This document shows positions 22,401-29,759 of a stretch of DNA of 64,000 bases, piece by piece. The notes under the pieces were generated by a model that worked only from the letters and a program-made list of their open reading frames with translations, searched no databases and was not told the origin of the DNA. A program made the translations under genes and the position numbers. The stretch's first letter is position 1. Each line of letters begins with the position of its first letter. The DNA comes from Lepisosteus oculatus (lineage: Eukaryota > Chordata > Actinopteri > Semionotiformes > Lepisosteidae): positions 2,168,501 through 2,232,500 of the forward strand of contig NC_090698.1 in the NCBI RefSeq assembly GCF_040954835.1, given 5' to 3'.

Positions 22401-23774
22401 GAACAGAAGCTCTGGCTGCCAAGGAATGGACTGCACACGACCTGGGCGCAGGAATGTGGCTTTTCAACATCCGAGAAACTGACCTAACAGGACCTGGAGT
22501 TCGTGTCAGCTGCCGAACACTAACCCTGTATCTAAAGGCTTGGATTTCTTGTTGAGGTGTGGCAGAAATTGCATGCTCTTCGAGTTTCACATTTGTTGGC
22601 AAACGTAAAAGCCAATGCGAGCATTTACTCCAATTTAACGAAATACCTCTCTGTCACAGTTCTCTCATCTGATTGGCCCCATGCAATGCAAGGAGACCTT
22701 AACAGTTTCACCAGCTGATCAGTCGATCCAGTTAACACATGAAAGTGGTGAGATCAGAAGTCACCAAATCGTGTCAGAATTTGAGGAATTGTACACAGAA
22801 TTTGGCACAGAAGCTTGCAAAAGCACTGTTGAGGTGGTGGGGGGGGGGAAACACGCTCAAGGTGTTTGTGCTTCTGGGAAAGACGTGTCAGGGAAAACTG
22901 CAGGCAGCCAAATACCTCTTCGTCATCCTCGCTGTCAGAGGAAGAGGAGGTGGATGCCTGTAAAAGAGCAAATGACAGCAGGTTAATATTCTTCACAGAA
23001 TTCCCTATGTACAGCCACCGCCACTAGAAATCCGCTGCTGACGTCACCGAACGCCAGTATCTATTTGTGTCATATCATATCTGTGTATATTTGATAAAGG
23101 AGTTCCATTCCAGGAGCACCACCCCTACTGCTGAAGATAAAGTAAAAAATGTCGGTATCAGAAATGACGTTCTCAGTTCTATTTTACAAAGTAGTCCTGC
23201 AGGCTGTTGGAGCTGTGATTTTACTTTCTGGGTGGGGTCTTTGGTGTGATAGAAGAGATATCCACCACATGTCTCTAGGTCCCTTGTAAGGGTGTCTCTC
23301 AGAACTGCAGCTCATGCCCTGACATTTGGTAAAAATTTGGTAAAACTACTATATATAGAGGTCTGTTTTAGATGCATCATCCTATCAGATTACAATAAGC
23401 AATGAAATGGTCCGTATCCTAATGTACAGTGACACAACACCAAGCACAAAGAGGAACAGGCACAAACACACTAGAATTTGACTTTGAGCACCTTGCAGGA
23501 CCTGTGACAGCCATGAAGAAGGCTGATACACTATAGGTACGGATATATTGCAAAGGACCTGGTTGTTCACGCTGCATTTGGAGACTGGTGTGCTGATTTG
23601 GCAGAGCGCCATAGGTTTTCATCAGCAGCTGTTCCCACCCCACCAGCTCACCTGATGCTCTTTGGAGGGATCCCGATCCTGATCCGCGTGGGGGGTCAGG
23701 CTCGCTGGTGCAGCCCTCCACGTCTCTCCCCTCCATCCCTCCTCCCAGAGCTCCTGCCTTGTCTTCACCTCCAT
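10800..23774 (-). CDS. Unrecognised gene: alternating poly-Lys and acidic-Ser microexons
   Basis: I assemble 22 exons on the minus strand that join in one frame (1,902 nt, 633 residues): 23774-23652, 22957-22916, 22327-22273, 20414-20338, 20203-20144, 19642-19595, 19227-19162, 18736-18695, 17986-17942, 17725-17675, 17457-17392, 16540-16490, 16272-16207, 15927-15850, 15552-15495, 14754-14633, 14436-14395, 13582-13538, 13446-13396, 13113-13045, 11999-11979, 11423-10800. All have GT-AG ends. Nine exons encode Ser runs mostly ending DSEDDKK (candidate casein kinase 2 sites). Ten encode Lys-rich blocks. The 207-residue C-terminal exon has two ESLM motifs. No signal peptide or membrane segment was seen. 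NOLC1 and TCOF1 also alternate acidic-Ser and basic blocks, and cylicins have KKD repeats, but I see no homology beyond composition. Function unknown. Confidence 0.62.
11979..11999 (-). CDS. Array exon 21, 21-nt Lys microexon
   Basis: Seven codons, KKKKTKK, between tcttttag and gtgagt. Its size makes it hard to prove without transcripts. Confidence 0.5.
12070..12352 (+). mobile_element. L2-type LINE remnant (RT C-terminus)
   Basis: The frame 12237-12350 reads HALFSLLPSGRRFRSIKAQT and FKESCFPTAKRLLKSK, typical of the C-terminal end of L2-clade reverse transcriptase ORFs. It is 5'-truncated and lies in an intron of the minus-strand gene. Confidence 0.7.
12470..12650 (+). repeat. SINE or LINE tail repeat copy
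   Basis: The segment with catggagagcaagctgggg and gaaaagacgaattccaaatg recurs at 34940-35030, and ends in a (gatct)n simple repeat. Family not named with confidence. Confidence 0.5.
13045..13113 (-). CDS. Array exon 20, acidic-Ser type
   Basis: Twenty-three codons: Cys, fifteen Ser, then DSEDDEK. A CACTAACCTGCT branch-point-like stretch lies upstream of the acceptor. Confidence 0.65.
13396..13446 (-). CDS. Array exon 19, Lys type
   Basis: Seventeen codons: Lys with one Met and one Arg. Acceptor tgtctctag, donor AAG|gtaagg. Confidence 0.65.
13538..13582 (-). CDS. Array exon 18, acidic-Ser type
   Basis: Fifteen codons, DSSSSSSSDSECDKK. It follows another Ser exon directly, so the Lys exon expected between them is missing. 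Confidence 0.65.
13683..14340. other. AT-rich intron, nothing recognised
   Basis: Intron between array exons 18 and 17. It is AT-rich around 13680-14000, and I see no gene or named repeat in it. Confidence 0.4.
14395..14436 (-). CDS. Array exon 17, degenerate Ser type
   Basis: Fourteen codons, TSSSSNSDSTGSKK. The DSEDD core has decayed to DSTGS. Acceptor ends AAG, weaker than its neighbours. Confidence 0.5.
14633..14754 (-). CDS. Array exon 16, QRDP plus Lys/Asp type, phase 1 to 0
   Basis: One hundred twenty-two nt: (G)GAQEQRDPAVLSGDED then a KKKKDKKKDKKKDKK-type block ending KKGKKK. This is the array's longest basic block. Confidence 0.65.
15255..15400 (+). mobile_element. tRNA-derived SINE fragment (5' part)
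   Basis: Contains the common fish SINE segment gtgtggagtttgcatgttct after a degraded tRNA-like head (tttgattctggac). It lacks the 3' half seen in the copy at 35110. Confidence 0.6.
15495..15552 (-). CDS. Array exon 15, phase 0 to 1
   Basis: Fifty-eight nt: GGQGEKGAADESVGAVCES plus one base. Same phase pattern and position before an RDP exon as exon 3, so the 3/4 and 15/16 pairs look like duplicates. Confidence 0.6.
15850..15927 (-). CDS. Array exon 14, Lys/Glu type
   Basis: Twenty-six codons, the longest plain Lys exon, with Glu and Gly mixed in towards its end (ending EEEKGEK). Confidence 0.65.
16207..16272 (-). CDS. Array exon 13, acidic-Ser type
   Basis: Twenty-two codons: Asp, fourteen Ser, then DSEGDKK. 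The Gly replaces the Asp of its duplicate, exon 11. Confidence 0.65.
16490..16540 (-). CDS. Array exon 12, Lys type
   Basis: Seventeen codons: fifteen Lys, one Arg, one Leu. Acceptor tgtctttag, donor AAG|gtgagc. Confidence 0.65.
16735..17345 (+). mobile_element. L2-type LINE 3' end between duplicate copies
   Basis: The frame 16755-17018 reads LLFYHTVIESIMRYGITVEF and PSLQTIFEKAIIKQA, typical of the LINE-2 reverse transcriptase C-terminus, followed by a 3' tail. It sits exactly between the two duplicate copies. Confidence 0.75.
17392..17457 (-). CDS. Array exon 11, acidic-Ser type
   Basis: Twenty-two codons: Asp, fourteen Ser, then DSEDDKK. Sister copy of exon 13. Confidence 0.65.
17675..17725 (-). 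CDS. Array exon 10, Lys type
   Basis: Seventeen codons: fifteen Lys with one Arg and one Leu. Identical to exon 12 in the neighbouring duplicate. Confidence 0.65.
17883..18010 (+). repeat. Tandem duplication, truncated copy 3
   Basis: Repeats the left flank and the Ser exon (array exon 9) of copies 1 and 2, then diverges after gggaggggagcaggagacagc. Confidence 0.8.
17942..17986 (-). CDS. Array exon 9, acidic-Ser type (third duplicate)
   Basis: Fifteen codons, DSSSSSSSDSEDDKK. It and its flanks are a truncated third copy of the tandem duplication that also contains exons 11 and 13. Confidence 0.65.
18695..18736 (-). CDS. Array exon 8, Lys type
   Basis: Fourteen codons, thirteen Lys and one Asn. 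The intron flank (gacagggagagagagacatgaggg on the plus strand is longer than quoted here; core gagagagacatgaggg) nearly repeats that of exon 19. Confidence 0.6.
19162..19227 (-). CDS. Array exon 7, acidic-Ser type
   Basis: Twenty-two codons: two Ser blocks separated by Asp, ending DSEDDKK. Donor AAG|gtaaga. Confidence 0.65.
19595..19642 (-). CDS. Array exon 6, Lys type
   Basis: Sixteen codons, EKKKQKRKKKKKQKKK, between tgtctctag and gtgaga. Confidence 0.65.
20144..20203 (-). CDS. Array exon 5, acidic-Ser type
   Basis: Twenty codons: DSGSSST, a Ser run, then DSEDDDK. Acceptor ctcctgcag, donor AAG|gtgcga. Confidence 0.65.
20338..20414 (-). CDS. Array exon 4, LRDP plus Lys type, phase 1 to 0
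   Basis: Seventy-seven nt: (E)LRDPGDLSDDELEEKEE followed by eight Lys. It resembles exon 16, (E)QRDPAVLSGDED then Lys/Asp. Donor AAG|gtaagc. Confidence 0.65.
20455..21190 (+). repeat. 30-bp minisatellite, about 25 copies
   Basis: Unit close to gtgtgtatgtgtgtctacat plus cactctccag, with small length variants at the TG stretch. It lies in the intron between array exons 3 and 4. Because the period is near 30 bp it leaves long frames open on the plus strand, which are not genes. Confidence 0.95.
21330..21915 (+). mobile_element. 5S rRNA-derived SINE (SINE3 type)
   Basis: The head holds gaagctaaagcaggtgtgag and gtacctggatgggagacct, the internal promoter region of 5S rRNA. A ~430-bp body follows, ending in agcgctatataaagtgtaag and a TTA-rich tail. 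The 5S part is diverged, so it is a retroposon rather than a working 5S gene. Confidence 0.85.
22273..22327 (-). CDS. Array exon 3, Lys type, phase 0 to 1
   Basis: Fifty-five nt: DGEKEKKKEKKKKKKKDK plus one base. Donor G|gtgagc. Its phase is completed by exon 4, which starts with two bases. Confidence 0.65.
22916..22957 (-). CDS. Array exon 2, acidic-Ser type
   Basis: Fourteen codons, phase 0-0: ASTSSSSDSEDDEE. A TTAAC branch-point-like motif and AACCTGCTGTC stretch sit upstream, as before the other Ser exons. Confidence 0.65.
23652..23774 (-). CDS. Lys/Ser-array gene, candidate first coding exon
   Basis: ATG at 23774-23772 in context gagagaATGG, then MEVKTRQELWEEGWRGETW, ending DQDRDPSKEHQ before donor CAG|gtgagc, phase 0. 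An in-frame TAG lies 33 nt upstream of the ATG. A tgtcccag acceptor just before the ATG allows a non-coding first exon further upstream. This is the least certain exon of the model. Confidence 0.45.
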
Positions 23775-23889
23775 TCTCTCCACTGCTGGGACAGCGCACA
23801 GGGACTATCAGCCTAGAGACACTCCCCTTGGGTACACTCCAGGGTACAGGGTAAAGTATTCCTGCAGGATTTTTTACAGACGTCATTTC

Positions 23890-24560
23890 TGAGAGCGCCT
23901 CGCGCCTCGAACAGAAAGCCTCCGGGTGGGACTGAACGTTTCTCCCGTGGGTGTTTCTGGGAGCGCTCCTCCTCAGCCCGTCTATGGCTAATGTCCAGGG
24001 TTAGTGCAAACAGGGCGACGGAGATATGGTTGAAAAATCTCTTTTTAAAAGTTTGAGTTACGCTAATCCGGCATCTGAGCCGTCATTCACCAAGATGTAC
24101 ACGCGGGGCGGGTGATGTCGGATAAGTGTGATTAACGCGGAAAAGAGGTCCTGTCACCGGGTGTGAGTTTTGAGCCGGAGTGCCTGATACTACAAACCTT
24201 AACGCACACGGTGTTATTAACGTGTGGGTGTGAACGATAACCAGCGGTTAACGCCTGTAGAGATTTTTTTTCGAGTTTTTTTCAGATTATCTTTTTAATG
24301 TTCTCATAGATCTAAAATGATAGACAATAATAATTATAATGATCAACTACTTGCTGAAAAGGACCTGGTTACATGCACGAATATAAACATAGATAACGTG
24401 ATTATCACATCGTTCAGGTCACTTTTTCGGCCACTGAAAAGATCTTGCTTCGCCGTGGCTAAAACGCGCTAGAAGACGAAAACAGCGCCGGCTTACCTCT
24501 TACCCAGTGCGTGGACAAGAAGAACTTAGTTTCTCAGCATGGTCGTGACAGAGGTACTTC
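23890..24560 (-). promoter_or_regulatory. Possible promoter region of the array gene
   Basis: CpG dinucleotides are frequent at 23890-24140 and again near 24460-24520. On the minus strand a gtaaga/gtaagc donor pair near 24490-24505 could end a non-coding first exon. Only weak positional evidence. Confidence 0.3.
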
Positions 24561-24589
24561 AAATAAATCTGACTGCTCCCAGTACTGTT

Positions 24590-25310
24590 CTGCGCCTAGC
24601 GAGCGCATACAGGAAGAGGCAACTGCAGTACTGCTGACCCCAAAGCCCTACAGCGGGTGGTGAAAACTGCCCAGTCCATCACTGGGGCTCCTCTCCCATC
24701 TATACAGGACATTTATGACAGACGGTGCTTGAGGAAAGCTCTAAGCATCATCAAAGACCCCACACACCCCAGCTACAGACTGTTTGACCCTCTGCCATCT
24801 GGAAAACGGTACTGGAGCATTCGGGCCCGGACCAACAGACTCAGAGACAGTTTTTACCCCCGCACTATCAAACTGTTAAACTCCCAGCCTCTCTCACTCT
24901 CACCTCACCTCTCACCTATGATCTGAACCTCACAGTGCCTTCTTTCTTACCAAAAACTCACACATTGAAATCTACCCCTGCCTCACATGTCAAGAAGTTC
25001 ACTCCCCATAATTTCTATCCTTTTATTTCATTCTGTTGATGCATGTTTTTGCACATCTGATGTTGTTTTTGCACATTGCCTGTTACCTTTTTGTTGTTTT
25101 GCACATTGCCTGTTGTTGTTTTGCACATTGCCTGTTGTTTTTGCACACTGCCTGTTGTCTCTGTCTTTTTTTTATTATACAATTGTATTGTTGTTGTTGT
25201 TGTTGTTGTTGTTTTTTTTGTACTACGTATCGTCTGAGAGGTAGCTAAATAGCATTTCGTTATACCATATACCTGTATATGAGTTTAATGACAATAAATT
25301 GTAAATTGTT
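24590..25310 (+). mobile_element. L2/CR1-type LINE 3' end
   Basis: Frame 24657-24926 reads VKTAQSITGAPLPSIQDIYD, RCLRKALSIIKDPTHPSYRL and PLPSGKRYWSIRARTNRLRD. A 3' tail with repeated ttgcacattgcc and a final aatgacaataaa follows. The element is 5'-truncated. Confidence 0.8.
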
Positions 25311-25415
25311 CCATGCAGAAAAGAGAAGCCTTCTTCACCTGAAGAAGGCTCCACAGCCGAAACGTTGTGTTGCTTTTCTTTTCAGCATGGAATAAACCTC
25401 TGCCTGTTCCTTTGC
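25300..25415. repeat. Foldback element, copy 1
   Basis: gaagccttcttcacctgaag folds on itself and is followed by cacagccgaaacgttgtgtt and ttcagcatggaataaacctc. The same core appears at 33040-33215 and 48180-48375. This copy has lost most of its left arm. Confidence 0.75.
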
Positions 25416-25699
25416 ATGACAGTATGGGAGCCCTTGTCCAGTTTGTTGGACACTCTTATGAGATATAGAGAATAAAAATGCCCAAACCAACCTTTCGGTC
25501 TGCTGGAATCCATTCTGCCGGAGAAGAGCCCTGTCCGGCTGGATCCTCGTGTCGGTAACAGATTCACCTGTTCTGTGCGCTGCAGGTCCGACCAGTTCTG
25601 CAAGGTTCAGTATTTATACACAGAAGGAGGTGTGCAGAGTGGGCGTCTAAACCTGTTTTACAGTCAAGAATGCAGTTGGGCGTGAAGAAGAACAATTTA

Positions 25700-25870
25700 A
25701 ATACACCTCTGCAAACCCAGCCATTCGTTTTCGTCAGTTAACCTACCAGCACATATTTTGGACTGTGGGGGCGAAACCCAGGAAAATGGGAGGAGAACAT
25801 ACAAAGTCCACGCAGACAGCTCCCCTGGTCCAGAATTGAACCCAGGGCCCCTGTGCTTTGAAGGCCACCC
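25700..25870 (-). mobile_element. tRNA-derived SINE fragment, reversed
   Basis: On the minus strand it has ctgggttcaattctggacc (B-box-like), then a tgcgtggactttgtatgttc segment, and a taggttaactgac end. Same family as 15255 and 35110. Confidence 0.65.
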
Positions 25871-25959
25871 TGCCCCCCAACACTTCTGTAAATAAATGAT
25901 CAGTTCCATAATACTGGCTGGATAAGCTTTAGGGACGTTCAGTCTGTACTTTTCCATTT

Positions 25960-27050
25960 CAGTCTCTGCATAGCTGTTTCATATCAGACAGAGTTAGGTC
26001 AGCTGAGTGCCAGCCTCTTTCTTCCTCGCTTGTTTTCCTGCTGGGTTTAAGATCCTTGAATTCCTTTTTGAACCCCACATTCAGTCTCTATTATAAATAC
26101 AGTATGTGTAGCATAGAAGATACTTCACCAGTCAACTCTCTGTATAAACTTTCCTAATAATTTAGATGACATCCTTTATATCTTCAGTTTTATTTAAAAG
26201 CCTTTCACAAAACAAAAACATTTATTTTCAGGCATGAAATGCTTCCTAGTTGCAGTGGATCAGGGGTGCGACCTTTATAAACCACTTGCATTAACAGATG
26301 GGATAGGTCTATATGAGGATGACGCCAGTATCAGATCACGTTCACTGGAAATTTAAATTAGATAATTCTGATTCTCCAGGTTTTAAATCCATTTCACATC
26401 TCTTACTGGAACAGTTTCCAGGATATTTTCACACCCTGCAACAGGGACTTTAGTATTAGACTGTTTTCGTTACTCGTCCTGTTCAACAGTTTATAAATTA
26501 GATAATGCCGAATTATAATCTATCCTTCTACTCCTAATCTTCCATCTCTCTCATCTGACTCTAGTCTTCTCTGTCCCCCAAACTTGAGACTTTGAGACCC
26601 CAACCTTTGAGAATGTGCTTTTAAACTGTATACAAGCGTGGGTGTATAAATTAAGTTAGTTATTATTAGTGAAGTTCTAAAACAATTTAAATTAATAAAT
26701 TGGGTAATATATAATTTTGGACCCCAAAGGACGAGACTCCTTATTAATTCAAATTAAGATATTTTTTGAATAGTCCGATGACATACAGGTGTTCCTAAAC
26801 TTTTTTTTTTAAAAAAAATATTATTCAGGGTGATCCGTACAACTACCTGAAACGAGGGGTCTCTCCAATAGCGTTTTTTTTCTAGTTTTTCAGTAGGCGT
26901 GTAGTTACAGTCACTCGCTTCCTGTTGACGGAGCGAGAGGGATTTCTGGACGACTGTTAAATACAGGGGTTTCTGTTTGATGTTTCTTGCTAGTTTGTAT
27001 TTGTCCTATTTTTTTTTGTCTTATTCATTTGTGCGCAGACTATTTTTATT
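25960..27050. other. Intergenic, AT-rich, nothing recognised
   Basis: No splice-compatible frame, RNA gene or named repeat was recognised here. Confidence 0.4.
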
Positions 27051-27190
27051 TTACTTAATCTCCCAGATTTATACCCGATGAATTACCAGACGAAAGCGCC
27101 TTTGTTTTCGAGAAGGCCCCGGGACATCCACGGGCTGAAGTAGAGCCCAATTCCCGACAGCAAGGCGCGGGAGAGGCGGCGGTAAGACTC
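27050..27190 (+). promoter_or_regulatory. CpG-rich putative first exon and promoter
   Basis: A locally GC- and CpG-rich patch in an AT-rich area ends in gcggcg|gtaaga near 27181, a good donor on the plus strand. It could be the non-coding first exon of the small gene at 28375. Confidence 0.4.
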
Positions 27191-28374
27191 GGGTGAGTCG
27201 GGTGCCCGTTTTTCTGATAAAACGTGCAGGTCTTGTTAGGGATTTAAACGAAATAAATGTAAATCGCAAGTGTAAAAATGATAAGAGGATAATATATATA
27301 TTTAAAGTGGAGCGAAGGGGTGATTTTTGGCCCTTGAGTGTATGGGTACGAAGCTTGAAGTAAATCGGATTATTAGTAATTGTAGTGTTGTCATGGTACA
27401 GTTGCAACGTAGGTGCTTTTCAACGTTGCGTAGGAGAAAATGCACTGTGGTGGATGATATTATTGTGCTTATATTTGAAACGCCACAGTGCCGTAATAAG
27501 ATACGTTATAACGAACTTTCGAGTATTTGTGAAGGAAAGTGCCCCTTTGTGCAGTTTAATTTTCTATGGAGCAGATAGTTTCCTTAATGGGTAGCCTACA
27601 TTCTAACGCGTAAAGTTTAAACTCCTCTGCAGAGATGTCTAACCTTAGCACCACCCCCCCAATGCTCCAGTCCAGTACGTCACTATTCACTAGTTGAGAA
27701 AAGCGATTTCCCTGTGATCGGTTTAGCAGGTCATTTAAGTACTTAAGTGGTCATTTTGGGGAGCGGGATCTGAGTGATATTAAGCCGCCATGGTCTGGAT
27801 CTCGGTTAAGTAAGCAAATTAGGTGCTTAATTTCTCAAACTAAGTTGCTACAGGGGCCCCAGCCCCAGTCTGTATACTTATGGACAGCCTTTGCATGGGT
27901 GGTTTGAAATTTGATATCCGAGAGGAAGATTGAAAAATCTTCCTAGAGGGGCCATAACTGAGTCATGTTTTTCTGGACTGATTTCCTTTTATTTGAAAAA
28001 GGCTGAAAATAAACCGACACAGAGACAGACAGACTGATCTCCAGTAGCAGTGAGATGGAATGTGTTGTGCACATTGGTATGTGACGGGGGGCACCATTTT
28101 GAGTTACCTGTGCCAATGAGGGTTGAAAAGAGTTTAAAGGATACAGGATGAAGAGGGGCTCTAGAAGCAGAATGTGAATCCCCCTTCTTAATGAAGAGCC
28201 CCCCTGTGAAGGACATGCCATATGTCTGCTGCCTTCATGGAAGAGTGGTGAAGATGCTATTTAAAACCCATAACCGGATCCTGGGGTGTAAGCTCAGGTG
28301 TGCCCACCCACTCTCTCCCTCTCTTCATTTCAAGGGCGCACAGAGCACGAGCTCCCCTCACCCCTGGTGCCAGC

Positions 28375-29019
28375 ATGGTGTGCGAACTCTTCCTGTTATC
28401 GTCCGTCTGGTTCCTCTTCGTGATCTTCTGGATGGAGACCATCAGCGTCTGGCTGTTCCTCTGCAATTTTTACCAGGATAGGGCCTTCTATCACGTGGGT
28501 GTGGGGTGAGTGGGCAGGGCTTTGCGTTAATGATCCACCGCTGTCCAAAACGAGAGCTCCTGGTGGTTTCAGAAGCTCTTCGTTCTGTCTTCAGACTTGC
28601 ACGTTCAGTATTTGTTTCTACAAAATCTAGAAAGATCCCTTTCTCAATGCGATTCAAAGCAGTATGAGTTTTCGGCAGTAATATAAAAAATGTAATTGAT
28701 ACTTCAGTCGGAGACATTCCTGTAGTTCTCAGGCTATGAAAGTTATCTAAAAATCATTAAAGGGCTGGAGTTTTCTTGTGCTGTTTTGATCACAGCAGAA
28801 TGTGTACCAATGTCAGAAGCTCGCTGTGAGACATATAGGCTTGCCTATTGCTCCAGCTTCATAAGTGATGTGGCCTTAATCTTTTGTGCATAGCACACAG
28901 CCACAGGGCTTGTGAGGTGTGTTTGTCGGGTTGGTTGTGTAGTCCTAATGTCTGTCTCTGTGCTCTTCCTGCAGGGTGTTTGCAGATGACCCCGGGCACA
29001 TGCTGTACGTGCTGGGCAG
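28375..29019 (+). CDS. Tentative small membrane protein, two exons
   Basis: ATG at 28375 in gccagcATGG begins a hydrophobic segment (FLLSSVWFLFVIF, ISVWLFLCNFY) that could be one membrane span or a signal anchor, then QDRAFYHVGV. Donor gtgagt after 28505 joins acceptor cctgcag at 28975 in phase 2, giving VFADDPGHMLYVLG before donor gtgagg after 29019. From there the frame either ends at once (AGG TGA by read-through) or needs a further exon. The candidate acceptor at 29624 fits a basic WRDRDKRQHEEKERKED tail only if a different donor (after 28498) is used. I recognise no homologue; it could be non-coding. Confidence 0.3.
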
Positions 29020-29214
29020 GTGAGGGAGTGTCTTGGGCACCGTGCCTTCCGCTGGTCGTGAAGTTGAACAACGGGGTGATCAGTACAGGATCTGTCCTGG
29101 TGAATTCAGACTGCAGACTTGTTATGCAGGGGAGATAACAAACTTATGTGTTTTTTTTTTTAAAGACAAAACTAAGAATAAACAGCAAAATATGAACCAG
29201 AGGGCACAAGTGGA

Positions 29215-29410
29215 AACTGTCCAAGTGCATTTTAAAACTAGGACTAGGAGGCACTTCTGTACACAGAGATTTGTGGGGGTATGCAGCTACCAACCCAACT
29301 GGTTGAAGCCGATACCCTGGCAGCTGAATGAGACCCTGGGATCGATTAGCTACTGACTACCAAACGGGTTAGATGGGCTGAATGGCCTCTCATTTGTAAA
29401 CTTTGTGCTC
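29215..29410 (+). repeat. Dispersed repeat, family R copy
   Basis: Carries ttaaaactaggactaggagg, acccaactggttgaagccga, and agatgggctgaatggcctct. This is a repeat common in non-teleost fish genomes; related copies occur at 45300, 46840, 50680, 52000, 55290 and 56600. Confidence 0.65.
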
Positions 29411-29759
29411 TTAAGAGCCGAATGGGTTGCCAACAAGAACACAGCAGAACAATAATAATAACAAGGATGAGGCCTCAGTTCCAGCTGTGTACTGGTTTGT
29501 GGGAGATTAGCCCTCCCTTGCATCTCTTGTGGTGTTACGCAGGTAACAAGATGAGAACGCCCTTTTCTGTTTGCGCCCTGCTTCAGGAGCCCCGATTTCC
29601 ATCTGTTTTCTGTTTCCTACTAGGGTGGAGGGATCGGGACAAACGCCAACATGAAGAGAAGGAGAGAAAGGAGGACGAGGGAGCGCGCGTCTGCTTTGTA
29701 CATAAACCGAACCCCTCCTGCTGCCTGCATCACACCGCCCAGCCTGCCCCGTGACTGGG

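Noticed and set aside
24657-24926. 90-codon frame with conserved-looking protein
   Set aside because: Matches the C-terminus of an L2-type LINE reverse transcriptase; a truncated retroelement, not a host gene.
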